A stretch of DNA of 55,510 nt from Nocardioides sp. (GCF_014360585.1 NZ_JACIXG010000030.1:1-55510), one strand, 5' to 3'. Positions 25,494 through 33,424 are shown, counted from the first letter of the stretch. Program-made: numbers and translations. The notes: a model not told the origin generated them from the sequence alone.

Positions 25494-26255
25494 TTTTGCG
25501 TACTTCACGTCGAGCAGGCCGTCGTAGGCAGGCGCGGTGAGGTAGGTCAGCGGCTTGAGGAACCAGCCGATCTGAACGCCGGGGTCGCGGGCGTCGGCAC
25601 GGTAGTTCTGCACGTGGTCGTCGCGGTCGATCGCGGCCTGCAGTTGGTCGGGGTCGCCGACCGCCTCGATGACGTACGGCTGGGGGTAGGGGACGCCGTC
25701 GAGCTGCACCGTGCTGCCGGAGCACTTGATGCCGGTGGTCGTGATGATCCGCTTGCCGGCGATGGTGACCGCCTCGGCGCCGCCGGCCCACAGCGCGTTG
25801 ACGACGGCCTGGATGTCCTGCTGGTGCACGACAAGGGAGTTGGGGTCGTCGCCGGTGTAGCTCTCCTGGACCTCCGAGGGCGCGTCGCCCAGCACGATCT
25901 GCATGCCGGCACCGCTGTGGTCGGAGGTGCCGGCCGGATCGGCGAGCTTCGCCGACTGGTTCTGGAGCTTCTTCACGTCCTTGTCGCTGACGCCGCTGGT
26001 GAGCTGGTCCACCTCGCCCTGCAGGTCGGTCAGCTGGGCCTCGAGGCGGTTGTAGCGGCTTCGCTCGCCATCGACGAGCGTGGCCAGGTCGTCGTAGCGG
26101 CCAGGACGCAGATCGGTGCCGTCCGCGTTGACGAAGCTCACCGCCAGCAGGCCGCCACAGAGCAGCACCACGACGGGCGTGCCGACCCGCCACGAAGTCG
26201 CGCGGGACCACCGCTTTCGCTTTCGGGTGGGGTTAGCCTGGGTTCCGGAGCTCAC
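25473..26255 (-). CDS. DUF881 family protein
   Basis: A protein of about 260 residues with a basic N-terminus (RKRKRWS), one membrane helix (about residues 24-42, TPVVVLLCGGLLAVSFV), a coiled-coil segment (ERSRYNRLEAQLTDLQGEV) and the DUF881 domain with QDIQAVVNALWAGGAEAV. DUF881 proteins accompany division and wall loci in actinobacteria and clostridia; the biochemical role is unknown. The GTG used sits seven bases after TACCCT, a plausible -10 box for a leaderless transcript. It is divergent from crgA. Confidence 0.85.
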   Translation of the reverse strand: MSSGTQANPTRKRKRWSRATSWRVGTPVVVLLCGGLLAVSFVNADGTDLRPGRYDDLATLVDGERSRYNRLEAQLTDLQGEVDQLTSGVSDKDVKKLQNQSAKLADPAGTSDHSGAGMQIVLGDAPSEVQESYTGDDPNSLVVHQQDIQAVVNALWAGGAEAVTIAGKRIITTTGIKCSGSTVQLDGVPYPQPYVIEAVGDPDQLQAAIDRDDHVQNYRADARDPGVQIGWFLKPLTYLTAPAYDGLLDVKYAKPLPQQN

Positions 26256-26305
26256 GAGCACTAGGGTATGCGCAGCAATCACATTTTGTCTGAGGAGCAT
26301 CACCC

Positions 26306-26767
26306 GTGGCCAAGCTCAAGCTCTCGAAGAAGAGTGATCTCGACCTGCCCAAGGATCCGATCTTCACTCCCCGCTTCGGGGTCGCCCTGTTGCTGATCGC
26401 CCTCGGCATCGGCTGGATCGCCTACTACTACGTCGGGGTCCGCCCCAACGAGATCGGCGGCGACTTCACCGGGCCGAAGCCGGTGCAGAAGCTCGAGGGG
26501 TGGAACTACCTGATCGGCTTCCTCTTCCTCTTCACGGGCCTGGCCGTCGCCGCCCACCCGAAGACTCCGCTCGGCCGTGGCCGCGGCGTCGTGGTCGGCA
26601 TGCTCGGGTGCTTCCTGATCGGCTTGATCTGGATCTGCGTCTTCTACGTCTTCGCCAACGACCACCTGGACAAGATCCCGGTCTTCAACGACCTGGCTCA
26701 GAAGAACCTTCTGGTCGGCATCGGCTTCATGGCGGTGGGTTTCACCTTCGCCACGAAGTGGGAGTGA
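26306..26767 (+). CDS. crgA: Cell division protein CrgA, apparently duplicated
   Basis: A 153-residue membrane protein at the conserved crgA position. Usual CrgA has about 85-95 residues and two helices. Here four helices are seen (about 25-44, 65-84, 92-116, 132-152), and the signature WNYxIGFxF-type block appears twice: GWNYLIGFLFLFTGL and QKNLLVGIGFMAVGF, the second ending in a KW pair. It therefore looks like two CrgA modules in tandem. CrgA recruits PbpA, FtsQ and FtsI to the septum. The GTG follows GAGGAG. Confidence 0.85.
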   Translation: MAKLKLSKKSDLDLPKDPIFTPRFGVALLLIALGIGWIAYYYVGVRPNEIGGDFTGPKPVQKLEGWNYLIGFLFLFTGLAVAAHPKTPLGRGRGVVVGMLGCFLIGLIWICVFYVFANDHLDKIPVFNDLAQKNLLVGIGFMAVGFTFATKWE

Positions 26768-26785
26768 CCCTCCCCGTAGACCACG

Positions 26786-26818
26786 AAAGCGGCGCAATCC
26801 TTTGGGTTGCGCCGCTTT
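26786..26818. terminator. Bidirectional terminator after crgA
   Basis: AAAGCGGCGCAA and TTGCGCCGCTTT form a perfect 12-base stem with a nine-base loop, with A-rich and T-rich flanks serving both strands. Confidence 0.85.
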
Positions 26819-26835
26819 GCGTTACACCGGTGTAG

Positions 26836-26874
26836 TTCTCCACAGGCTCCTCCACAGCTGTGGATTTGTCCACG
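26836..26874. promoter_or_regulatory. DnaA-box-like cluster between crgA and the rhomboid gene
   Basis: TTCTCCACA, the perfect palindrome TCCACAGCTGTGGA and TTGTCCACG lie within 39 bases. Two are one mismatch from the actinobacterial DnaA box TTGTCCACA. The site is about 22 kb from oriC, between two convergent genes. Confidence 0.45.
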
Positions 26875-26911
26875 CCGTGAAAACGCTGCTAAAACACCCG
26901 CCCTCAAGGCG

Positions 26912-27823
26912 TCAGAACGACACCATCCGTACGCCGACCAGGGCAAGCAACACCAACGTGAAGCCGGCCAGGGCAGCCCATTGCAACGGCGCCTTCCGGT
27001 CGGCGCGGAGCGAGGTGAAGATGCCCGCGACGACGAGACCGCCGATGAAGCCACCGAGGTGCCCCTGCCACGAGATGCCGTTGCCGAAGAAGGTGATGCC
27101 TGCGTTGATCAGGAGGATCGGCAGCAGCGGGGCGAGCGACTGCCCGGCCCGGACGAAGAGCACCACGAGGACACCCAGCAGACCGAAGATCGCGCCCGAG
27201 GCGCCGACGGTCGACCCGGCCGGTGCCGATGCCCACACGATCAGGGCAGAGCCCGCCAGGCCGGAGATCACGTAGAAGACCAGGAATCGCAGCCGGCCCA
27301 CGATCGGCTCGAGGAACGAGCCGAGCAGGTAGAGAGAGAACATGTTCACGGCCAGGTGGATCAGCGAGACGTGCGTGAACATCGAGGTCATCAGCTGCCA
27401 GACCGCGCCGTCATCGACTCCTGGCATCCATTGGTAGCCGCTCGACCGGCAGAGCTCGCGGGGCACCGCGAACCCGCCTTCCGGCGTGAGGCAGTAACCC
27501 TGCAGCCGGATCGCGAGGAAGTCGGCGATCCTCGAAGCGGAACGACCGGTGAGCATGATGCTCAGCCACACCAGGACGTTGACACCCAGGAGCGAGAAGG
27601 TCACCGGGAGCGCCCGGAACCCGACCCGCGCGCCGGTGAAGCGCTTGGGCTGGCGTACGGACTTCTGGCCTTCACGCACACACTCGGGGCAATGGAAGCC
27701 CACCGAGGCGGGCGTCATGCAGTCAGGGCAGATGGACCGGCTACAGCGCTGACAGCGGATATGCGTCTCACGGTCGGGGTGGCGGTAGCAGGCCGGCACC
27801 CCGACCGGGGTCGAGTCGGACAA
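26912..27823 (-). CDS. Rhomboid family intramembrane serine protease with N-terminal zinc ribbon
   Basis: A 303-residue protein. The N-terminus has a zinc-ribbon/B-box-like segment (CYRHPDRETHIRCQRC, then CPDC and HCPEC). Six or seven membrane helices follow with the rhomboid catalytic pair: serine in GASGAIFGL and histidine in GHLGGFIGG; HLAVNMFSLYLLG is the conserved helix-2 block. It cleaves membrane segments of unknown targets. The TTG start lies two bases after the cyclophilin stop (TAGCTTG); the upstream open frame overlaps cyclophilin and is rejected. Confidence 0.88.
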   Translation of the reverse strand: MSDSTPVGVPACYRHPDRETHIRCQRCSRSICPDCMTPASVGFHCPECVREGQKSVRQPKRFTGARVGFRALPVTFSLLGVNVLVWLSIMLTGRSASRIADFLAIRLQGYCLTPEGGFAVPRELCRSSGYQWMPGVDDGAVWQLMTSMFTHVSLIHLAVNMFSLYLLGSFLEPIVGRLRFLVFYVISGLAGSALIVWASAPAGSTVGASGAIFGLLGVLVVLFVRAGQSLAPLLPILLINAGITFFGNGISWQGHLGGFIGGLVVAGIFTSLRADRKAPLQWAALAGFTLVLLALVGVRMVSF

Positions 27824-27824
27824 G

Positions 27825-28334
27825 CTAGACGATCTCGACGGTCTCGATGACGACGGGCTCGACCGGGCGGTCCATCGCGCCGGTCTTGGTGCCGGAGATC
27901 GAGTCGACGGCCTTCTTCGACGCCTCGTCGGCGACCTCACCGAAGATGGTGTGCTTGAAGTTCAGCCACGGCGCCTGGCCGGTGGTGATGAAGAACTGCG
28001 AGCCGTTGGTGCCGGGGCCGGCGTTGGCCATCGCGAGCAGGTAGGGCTTGTCGAAGGTGAGCTCGGGGTGCGGCTCGTCCTTGAAGGTGTAGCCCGGACC
28101 GCCCGTACCGGTGCCGAGAGGGCAACCGCCCTGGATCATGAACCCGGGGATGACACGGTGGAAGCCGAGACCGTCGTAGTAGGGGACGCCAGAGCGGTCG
28201 GCGTCGTCCTTGTACTCCTTGGTCCCCGTGGCGAGGCCGACGAAGTTGGCGACCGTCTCCGGAGCGTGGTTGGGGAACAAGGTGATCGTGATGTCACCGT
28301 GGTTGGTGTGGAGGATGGCCTTCTGGTCAGCCAT
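27825..28334 (-). CDS. ppiA: Peptidyl-prolyl cis-trans isomerase, cyclophilin type
   Basis: A 169-residue cytosolic cyclophilin. Hallmarks are [10 protein letters not shown], the active-site block [13 protein letters not shown] with the catalytic arginine, GPGYTFKDE, and [25 protein letters not shown]. It catalyses proline isomerisation in protein folding. The start MADQKAIL is preferred over an ATG six codons upstream because GGAAGGG precedes it. The rhomboid gene follows directly. Placement matches actinobacterial ppiA near the origin. Confidence 0.93.
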   Translation of the reverse strand: MADQKAILHTNHGDITITLFPNHAPETVANFVGLATGTKEYKDDADRSGVPYYDGLGFHRVIPGFMIQGGCPLGTGTGGPGYTFKDEPHPELTFDKPYLLAMANAGPGTNGSQFFITTGQAPWLNFKHTIFGEVADEASKKAVDSISGTKTGAMDRPVEPVVIETVEIV

Positions 28335-28404
28335 GACCTGCCCTTCCGACATTGGGATTGGTACGGGATATAACGCCCCGATCCTCCCACATGGACGGTC
28401 GAGA

Positions 28405-28776
28405 TCAGGCGGCTGAGGTCTCGATCGCGACCCGCGTCATCTTGGTGGCGCGGTGCTCGGCCCAGAAGCTGAGCAACGGGATGGTTCCGCACACAGCCGT
28501 GACGATGGTGAAAGGCATCGGCCAGGCTGCCTTGCGTGACAGCAGAAAAGCGGTCAGCAGGAAGATCATGTAGAGCCAGCCGTGAGCGACACCCAGATAC
28601 TCCGAGATGTCAGCGCCCAGCTGCCAGCCGGCGCCGCTGCCCTTGGCCAGCCAGGCTGCGTCGCTGACCCAGTACCCGTAGTGGAGCGGCAGGCCGATGA
28701 GGCACAGCACGACGAGCAGCACACCCACGATGGTGGCCATGATCCGATAGGCGGTCAGATTGCCGGAAAGACTCAC
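28405..28776 (-). CDS. DUF3817 integral membrane protein
   Basis: A 123-residue membrane protein with three hydrophobic segments (about residues 10-33, 59-80, 84-104) and the DUF3817 block [21 protein letters not shown]. Function unknown. The GTG start overlaps TGA in another frame; that TGA would be the natural stop of the upstream SURF1 gene, as if the two were once translationally coupled. Confidence 0.82.
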   Translation of the reverse strand: MSLSGNLTAYRIMATIVGVLLVVLCLIGLPLHYGYWVSDAAWLAKGSGAGWQLGADISEYLGVAHGWLYMIFLLTAFLLSRKAAWPMPFTIVTAVCGTIPLLSFWAEHRATKMTRVAIETSAA

Positions 28777-29665
28777 GCCTTGGAGGGTACGTGGCTTTCC
28801 TGAGCCGCTTTCTCAGGGGTCGGCATCGCTTCCTCGTCGTTGTCGTCGTCGTTGTCGTTGTCGTGTCGTTGTCGTTCTCGGGACGGGGACGCAGGGTGTC
28901 ACGCATATAGCGCCACCACACGTAGATCGCGAAGACTCCGAACAGCCACCACTCGATCGCGTAGAGGAGGTTGCGCAGCCCGGTGGTCGCGTCCGGCTCG
29001 GGCAGTTGCGGCGCCGGCACATCGGCGACGTCCGTGGCGCCCTCGTTGACGGGCATCGAGCTGGCGGGCCAGTTGTCCTCGACCGGCGAGCGCACCACGT
29101 AGGCGCTGTAGAGGTCGTAGCTGGTGCGCGAGATCAGGTCGGAGATGTCGAGCTGCGGGAAGACGTTGTCGGACTTGCGGTCGTCGGCGACGTCGGTCCA
29201 GTCGCTGGGCTGCAGCCAGCCCGTGACGGTGACGTGTCCGCGTGGCGCGGGCGGTGCGGACCCGACCTCCGGCGTCCAGCCGCGCACGACGTAGACGGCC
29301 GACTCGGTGTTTTCGACCAGTACCGGCGTGACGGCCCAGAAGCCCACCTGAGAGCCCCGCTCCATCCCGTCGATGAAGATGGTCTCCTCGGGCATCCAGA
29401 TCCCGGAGACGGTCACCGGGCGGCCGATCTGCTCCCACGGGAAGGCGTCGTTGGGCCCGATCACGTCGCCGAACACCTTCGGCTTCGCATGCACCAGCTC
29501 CGCGACCTGGTCCTGCTTGTCCTGCTGGCTGGACTCGTACTGCCACACCCCGAGCAGCACGGCGCCGGTCACGAAGATCACCACCAGCGCGTGTGCACCC
29601 CAAAGCCTGGGGGAGAAGATCCCAAGTGGATAGGCGCTGCGCGGGGGACTGGTCTGGGCGGCCAT
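28610..29665 (-). CDS. SURF1 family protein, C-terminal frameshift in a repeat tract
   Basis: A cytochrome-oxidase assembly factor of the SURF1/Shy1 type. Two membrane helices, near residues 24-41 and in the segment YAIEWWLFGVFAIYVWWRYM, flank an extracytoplasmic domain with WEQIGRPVTVSG and VYVVRGWTPEVG. After RPRPENDN the literal frame enters a run of ten threonines and then basic residues, overlapping DUF3817 by 167 bases. One missing base in an (AACGAC) repeat explains this: with it restored the frame reads NDND...EEAMPTPEKAAQ and stops at 28773, overlapping the DUF3817 start. The SURF1 domain itself is intact. Confidence 0.82.
   Translation of the reverse strand: MAAQTSPPRSAYPLGIFSPRLWGAHALVVIFVTGAVLLGVWQYESSQQDKQDQVAELVHAKPKVFGDVIGPNDAFPWEQIGRPVTVSGIWMPEETIFIDGMERGSQVGFWAVTPVLVENTESAVYVVRGWTPEVGSAPPAPRGHVTVTGWLQPSDWTDVADDRKSDNVFPQLDISDLISRTSYDLYSAYVVRSPVEDNWPASSMPVNEGATDVADVPAPQLPEPDATTGLRNLLYAIEWWLFGVFAIYVWWRYMRDTLRPRPENDNDTTTTTTTTTTRKRCRPLRKRLRKATYPPRRESFRQSDRLSDHGHHRGCAARRAVPHRPAAPLRVLGQRRSLAGQGQRRRLAAGR
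28833..28877. repeat. GTCGTT/GTCGTC microsatellite in the SURF1 tail
   Basis: An imperfect hexanucleotide tract that encodes Asn-Asp repeats in the expected frame. The step at 28861-28866 reads TCGTGTCGTT where the pattern predicts TCGTTGTCGTT, a one-base loss. Confidence 0.75.
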
Positions 29666-29690
29666 AGCAGCTCCCAGAGTACGGGGGCCT

Positions 29691-29747
29691 AGGGCGGGCC
29701 CCTCAATCCGGCCTCAACCGGCGCTTCCGGATTGACGGGCCCGCCCT
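29691..29747. terminator. Long hairpin between the lipoprotein gene and SURF1
   Basis: AGGGCGGGCCC-C-TCAATCCGG pairs with CCGGATTGA-CGGGCCCGCCCT, 20 paired bases with one mismatch around a 15-base loop. It abuts the lipoprotein stop codon and ends transcripts entering from that side. Confidence 0.75.
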
Positions 29748-30643
29748 CAGTCGCAGACCGCGAATGGGACGGGCTTGCTGGTGACCAGGGTGGCGGCCGT
29801 CACCGGGTTCGTCACGCGGAACCCGATCCGCCCCGTCGACGGGTCGGCGACGCCGTTGGTGAAGACCTTCTTGTACGCAGCGGCCTGGTCGCCGAGCTCG
29901 AGCCGGACGAACAGGTCGTCACGGTCCTCGCCGAGGCGCAGGGTGGCGATTCCGCCGCCGAACTCGACCGAGTAGGCCTCGACCGGCGCGAGCCGGGTCT
30001 TCTCCTTCGGCCCGCCCTCGGCGCAGCCCTTGACGACGTACGTCGAAGTGGCCGGCCCTCCGGCGACGGCGACCATCGCCTCCTGGGCGGCCCAGTTCTC
30101 AGCATCCGGTGTCACGGTGTTCTTGGTGATCAGGTGGGTCTTCGGGTCGAACTCGGCACCCTTCAAGGGACCGACACCGGCCTTGATCGCCGGTCCGGGC
30201 TTCACTCGGTCGGCGACCTTGATGACGAAGCCCTCCTTGCCGCCGCCGGCGAACCTCGCCTCCCAGGTCACGTCGGCCGCGCCCCACTTGAACTTGTCAC
30301 GCAGGCGCTGGTCGACCTCGCGCAGCAGACCGCCGCTGACCTGCGCGGCCTCTTTGTCGGCCCGCCTCCACAGCTCGTTCTGATCCGCGGGACTCGACCT
30401 GCTGGTGACGGCGTCGAGCCCGAAGAGCGACTTCACCTCGTCGTAGTCGGTCACCGCCAGCGTCTTCGCGCCGTCCGGCACGAGCGTCATGGCGGCCTCG
30501 ACGGGGTCCATCGTCGCGGCGTACACGGGGTAGTCGGCTTCCGCGGGGGCTGCTTTCGGCCTCTTCGGCTCGTCCTCCTCGCCGCAGCCGACCAGCGCCA
30601 ATGCCAAGCCAGCGGCCAGCACGGAGATGCCCCATCGCCTCAC
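29747..30643 (-). CDS. Predicted lipoprotein of unknown function
   Basis: A protein of about 298 residues with a lipoprotein signal peptide and lipobox LVGC, then a charged linker (GEEDEPKRPK). The exported part has no motif I recognise. It ends in a cysteine near the C-terminus (PFAVCD) and has another in KGCAEGG, which could form a disulfide outside the cell. A GTG two codons upstream is also open; the one used has GAGG at good spacing. Confidence 0.75.
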   Translation of the reverse strand: MRRWGISVLAAGLALALVGCGEEDEPKRPKAAPAEADYPVYAATMDPVEAAMTLVPDGAKTLAVTDYDEVKSLFGLDAVTSRSSPADQNELWRRADKEAAQVSGGLLREVDQRLRDKFKWGAADVTWEARFAGGGKEGFVIKVADRVKPGPAIKAGVGPLKGAEFDPKTHLITKNTVTPDAENWAAQEAMVAVAGGPATSTYVVKGCAEGGPKEKTRLAPVEAYSVEFGGGIATLRLGEDRDDLFVRLELGDQAAAYKKVFTNGVADPSTGRIGFRVTNPVTAATLVTSKPVPFAVCD

Positions 30644-30719
30644 GTTCACCTCAGCGAGTATTCCCGATCCCCGTCACGCGCGACGGCACATCCGCCAGCC
30701 GGATGGGTGTCCACATCCG

Positions 30720-30773
30720 CCGAGGCGTCAGCCGCGTCGTCCGAGGCGTCAGCCGCGTCGTCCGAGGCGTCAC
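30720..30773. repeat. 21-bp tandem repeat
   Basis: The unit CCGAGGCGTCAGCCGCGTCG plus one T is present in two complete copies and one partial copy, directly upstream of the lipoprotein promoter region. Confidence 0.8.
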
Positions 30774-30782
30774 GAAATAGAT

Positions 30783-30813
30783 GGAGGCCGCAGGCAGAAT
30801 GCCTGCGGCCTCC
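30783..30813 (-). terminator. Terminator of the 2-oxoglutarate oxygenase gene
   Basis: GGAGGCCGCAGGCA and its exact complement form a 14-base stem with a three-base loop. On the minus strand it is followed by ATCTATTTC. Confidence 0.8.
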
Positions 30814-30825
30814 TTGTCCCGAGCG

Positions 30826-31863
30826 TCAGCGACCAGCGCCTGTGAGCTCAAGGGATTCAGGGAGAGGCTCGAGCACCGGATCGATGATCCTCGACGAGGC
30901 CTCCGACCGAGCGACCCGGCTGCGGCGCAGGTCCTTGACGGTCGTGAGGCGGCGCAGCCAACGGTCGGTGCCGTCGTAGCGAGCCGTGAACGGTTTGCGG
31001 CCGTGCAACGCACGGTGGTTGTCGACGATGAGGATCTCGCCCGGAGCCAGCGCGACGTCCTCGACGTTCGCGGAGAGCTCCATGATGAGCAGCTGGAGCG
31101 CCCGGTCAGCCTCGACATCGCCCGGCAGGGCCGACATGTAGGGCGGGTCGAGCCGGACGTCGGGCGCCTGCGGGGAGCCGGAGAGAACCGCGGTCGGGGC
31201 GGCGAGCAGCTCACCCGCGCTGACGCCGGCCTCGCGGAGGTTGCGCAGGTGCTCGTCGTCGGGACGGATCAGGTAGCGCGGCTCGAACAGCGGAGCGTAC
31301 TCAGGGCCGGTCACGTCGATCGAGCTGATGCCGACCGCAGTGGTCGGGACCATGTCCTCGTTGCGGAGCGAGATCAGGCCGAGGTGGTCGCACCGAAGGC
31401 TGCTGAACGCGTCCTCGATGTGAAGGTCGAGCACCACATCGCTGCTGTGGCCGGTCTGCAGGCTCTCCTGCTTCTGGATCGGCAGGATGTTGTTGACCAG
31501 CTGGCCACCCTGCAGCGAGGACCAGGAGACAGCGTCGCCGAGCTGAGCCATGATCAGCGCGAGCCAGAAGTCGGCCATGTGCGGCGCTTGTGCCTCGGGG
31601 TGGTTCCAGTGCGGCGGGGTCGGGCCGGCGGTCACCGGGAGACCGCTGATCACCAGAGCATCGGTCGCGTCGCCGTAGCGGAATGCGCGGATCGCCTGGG
31701 CGACACTGTCGGGAAGCTCGCCGCCGAGGAACGGCGCGGTCTCGAGGAACTCCGAAGCGACCGGGTTCTCGAACCGGTCGAGCAAGGACTCCGACAGCTT
31801 CGCTGCGGCCTGGGACTCTACGGGGGTCATCTCGACCCGGGTGACTACGGACTTTGCGCCCAC
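30826..31863 (-). CDS. Fe(II)/2-oxoglutarate-dependent oxygenase, clavaminate synthase/VioC-like
   Basis: A 345-residue TauD/TfdA-superfamily oxygenase. The iron-binding HxE is in DLHIEDAFSSLRCDHLGLI, and the distal histidine lies in VDNHRALHGRKPF with the following arginines. This arrangement and the LRNEDMVPTT block match the VioC/AsnO/clavaminate synthase group, which beta-hydroxylates free L-amino acids such as arginine, asparagine or lysine. The GTG start has GAAAGG upstream. No NRPS or antibiotic genes are adjacent, so the substrate and role are open. Confidence 0.82.
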   Translation of the reverse strand: MGAKSVVTRVEMTPVESQAAAKLSESLLDRFENPVASEFLETAPFLGGELPDSVAQAIRAFRYGDATDALVISGLPVTAGPTPPHWNHPEAQAPHMADFWLALIMAQLGDAVSWSSLQGGQLVNNILPIQKQESLQTGHSSDVVLDLHIEDAFSSLRCDHLGLISLRNEDMVPTTAVGISSIDVTGPEYAPLFEPRYLIRPDDEHLRNLREAGVSAGELLAAPTAVLSGSPQAPDVRLDPPYMSALPGDVEADRALQLLIMELSANVEDVALAPGEILIVDNHRALHGRKPFTARYDGTDRWLRRLTTVKDLRRSRVARSEASSRIIDPVLEPLPESLELTGAGR

Positions 31864-32067
31864 GACATTGACCTTTCGGACTTTGCGGTGGAGGGTTTCG
31901 TCAGAGCGTTTTCTGGCGCCCGCCAAAGGACTTCGGTTGCTTTCAGGACCACTTTGTTCCGCCGTACGGAATTCAAACGAGTGATAGGTCCAAATATCGA
32001 GACGATAGGTATTAGGCCCCTTGCGCAAACAGCCTGAACCTGTTTAGGGAATGTATCTACATTGCCG

Positions 32068-32086
32068 TTTGCCGGTTACCGGCAAA
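32068..32086. promoter_or_regulatory. Perfect 19-bp palindrome in the oxygenase/ArsR intergenic region
   Basis: TTTGCCGGTTACCGGCAAA has nine-base arms around one base. It stands in a 336-base, relatively AT-rich gap (31864-32199) between divergent genes and is a probable operator, perhaps for the oxygenase gene. The regulator is unknown. Confidence 0.5.
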
Positions 32087-32158
32087 TTGCCCGCAGAGCG
32101 CGGGTTTCAGCACCCGATCAAGGGGCGCCAAGCACGGCTGGGAACGACGAAAACGGAC

Positions 32159-32193
32159 ATGCCTTGACAGGCATATGCCAAGTGAGGCATGTT
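32159..32193. promoter_or_regulatory. Two abutting ATGCC...GGCAT palindromes over the arsR promoter
   Basis: ATGCCTTGACAGGCAT and ATGCCAAGTGAGGCAT lie end to end. The first contains TTGACA as a -35 box; CATGTT 18 bases later can be the -10 box, six bases before the GTG of the ArsR gene. This is the layout of an autoregulated leaderless promoter. Confidence 0.6.
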
Positions 32194-32199
32194 TTAGAG

Positions 32200-32532
32200 G
32201 TGCCCACCCGAGACATCTTCAACGCGATCGCCGACCCGACCCGTCGGCAGATCCTCGACCTGCTCTGTCAGCGCGAGATGGCGGTGGGTGAGCTCGTCGA
32301 GACCCTCGGGCTCGCCCAGCCGAACGTGTCCAAGCACCTGCGGACACTAGGCGAGGCGGATCTCGTGCACGTACGCATCGACGGCCCGCGCCGCCACTAC
32401 CGGCTGCGCGCCGAGCGGCTCCGCGAGCTGGAGGAGTGGCTGGCACCTTACCGACGCAGGTGGGCCGACCGCCTGGATGCGCTCGAGCGCCACCTGGACC
32501 AGCTCGACGACCCCGACCACGAGGAGGACTGA
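32200..32532 (+). CDS. ArsR-family winged-helix regulator
   Basis: A 110-residue ArsR/SmtB-type repressor: FNAIADPTRRQILDLLCQ, VGELVETLGLAQPNVSKHLRTLGEADLVHVRIDGPRRHYRL, then a helical tail. No metal-binding cysteines are seen, so it is not a metal sensor. It is followed by an SRPBCC protein, the common ArsR-AHSA1 pairing. The GTG start begins directly after a promoter-like element with no ribosome site, suggesting leaderless translation; longer upstream frames lack such support. Confidence 0.87.
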   Translation: MPTRDIFNAIADPTRRQILDLLCQREMAVGELVETLGLAQPNVSKHLRTLGEADLVHVRIDGPRRHYRLRAERLRELEEWLAPYRRRWADRLDALERHLDQLDDPDHEED

Positions 32533-32535
32533 GAG

Positions 32536-33138
32536 ATGACCGAGACGACCACCGGCCCCCTGGGCGACGTGCTCCGCGACGGGGAGCGGATCGGGCTTCG
32601 CTACGTACGACTGCTTCGCCACTCCCCGGAGAAGGTGTGGCGGGCCCTGACCGAGTCTGACGGACTGCGGCACTGGTTCCCGACCGACATCGTCGGTGAG
32701 CGCGCTGCCGGAGCGCGGCTGAGTCTGCCGTTCTGGCCCGAGGGCCTGGAGCTGGCGAGCACCGCCGAGGCGATCGAGGAGATGGGCGTCGACCCCGGCA
32801 GCTATGTCTCGGAGGGCGAGCTGCGGGTGTGGGACCCGCCCCGGGCCTTCGAGTTCACCTGGGGGATGGACGGCCGCGCCGACCTGACCGACCTGCTCCG
32901 CTTCGAGCTCGAGCCCATGGCGGACGGCACCCGCCTCACTTTCACCACCTGGCTCGGCGGCCCCATCCACAACACCGACACCGCGGTCGGCTGGCATGTC
33001 TGCCTGGACGAGCTCGCCGACCTCCTCGACGACGGCCCGACGGCTCCATCCGAGGAGACGTCAGCCCTCCTCGTCCAGCGGGTCAAGGACCGGACCGACG
33101 AGCTGCGCCCGAAGTACGCCGCCCTGATCCCGGCCTGA
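32536..33138 (+). CDS. SRPBCC (AHSA1-like) domain protein
   Basis: A 200-residue START-like helix-grip protein: YVRLLRHSPEKVWRALTESDGLRHWFPTDIVGE, EFTWGMDG, TRLTFTTWLGG and a C-terminal helix. The fold encloses a hydrophobic ligand cavity. It begins three bases after the ArsR stop and is surely co-expressed; such pairs often bind a small hydrophobic signal. Ligand unknown. Confidence 0.85.
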   Translation: MTETTTGPLGDVLRDGERIGLRYVRLLRHSPEKVWRALTESDGLRHWFPTDIVGERAAGARLSLPFWPEGLELASTAEAIEEMGVDPGSYVSEGELRVWDPPRAFEFTWGMDGRADLTDLLRFELEPMADGTRLTFTTWLGGPIHNTDTAVGWHVCLDELADLLDDGPTAPSEETSALLVQRVKDRTDELRPKYAALIPA

Positions 33139-33211
33139 GCAACCGCGTCCGGAGGGCGAACGAATTTCGTTCGCCTGCTGAGGTTAATACTCACTCAGCA
33201 CTCTCGAACTC

Positions 33212-33287
33212 TGGTGGAGCGTAGGGGACTCGAACCCCTAACCCCCTGCTTGCAAAGCAGGTGCGCTACCAATTGCGCCAACGCCCC
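33212..33287 (-). tRNA. tRNA-Ala, anticodon TGC
   Basis: Acceptor GGGGCGT pairs with ACGCTCC, with A discriminator and an encoded CCA. The anticodon arm is CCTGC-TTTGCAA-GCAGG and the T arm GGGGTTCGAGTCCCC. Confidence 0.97.
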
Positions 33288-33304
33288 GGACGGGTGTCCG
33301 TCGG

Positions 33305-33424
33305 TCACCTCACCTTGTCGGTCGCGTCGGCCCAGTGACTCTTATCGATGTTCGACTGGTCGAGCTTCTTCTTGGCGAGAACGATGCCAGCCGCGGCCAG
33401 CAGTACGAGGACGATCTTCTTCAT
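33305..33424 (-). CDS. DLW-39 family protein
   Basis: A 39-residue protein with one hydrophobic helix (residues 4-17, [14 protein letters not shown]), a KKK motif and a C-terminal [10 protein letters not shown] matching the family's conserved tryptophan block. DLW-39 proteins are actinobacterial micro-proteins of exactly this length found by the origin-proximal tRNA genes. AGGAGA precedes the ATG. Function unknown. Confidence 0.85.
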   Translation of the reverse strand: MKKIVLVLLAAAGIVLAKKKLDQSNIDKSHWADATDKVR

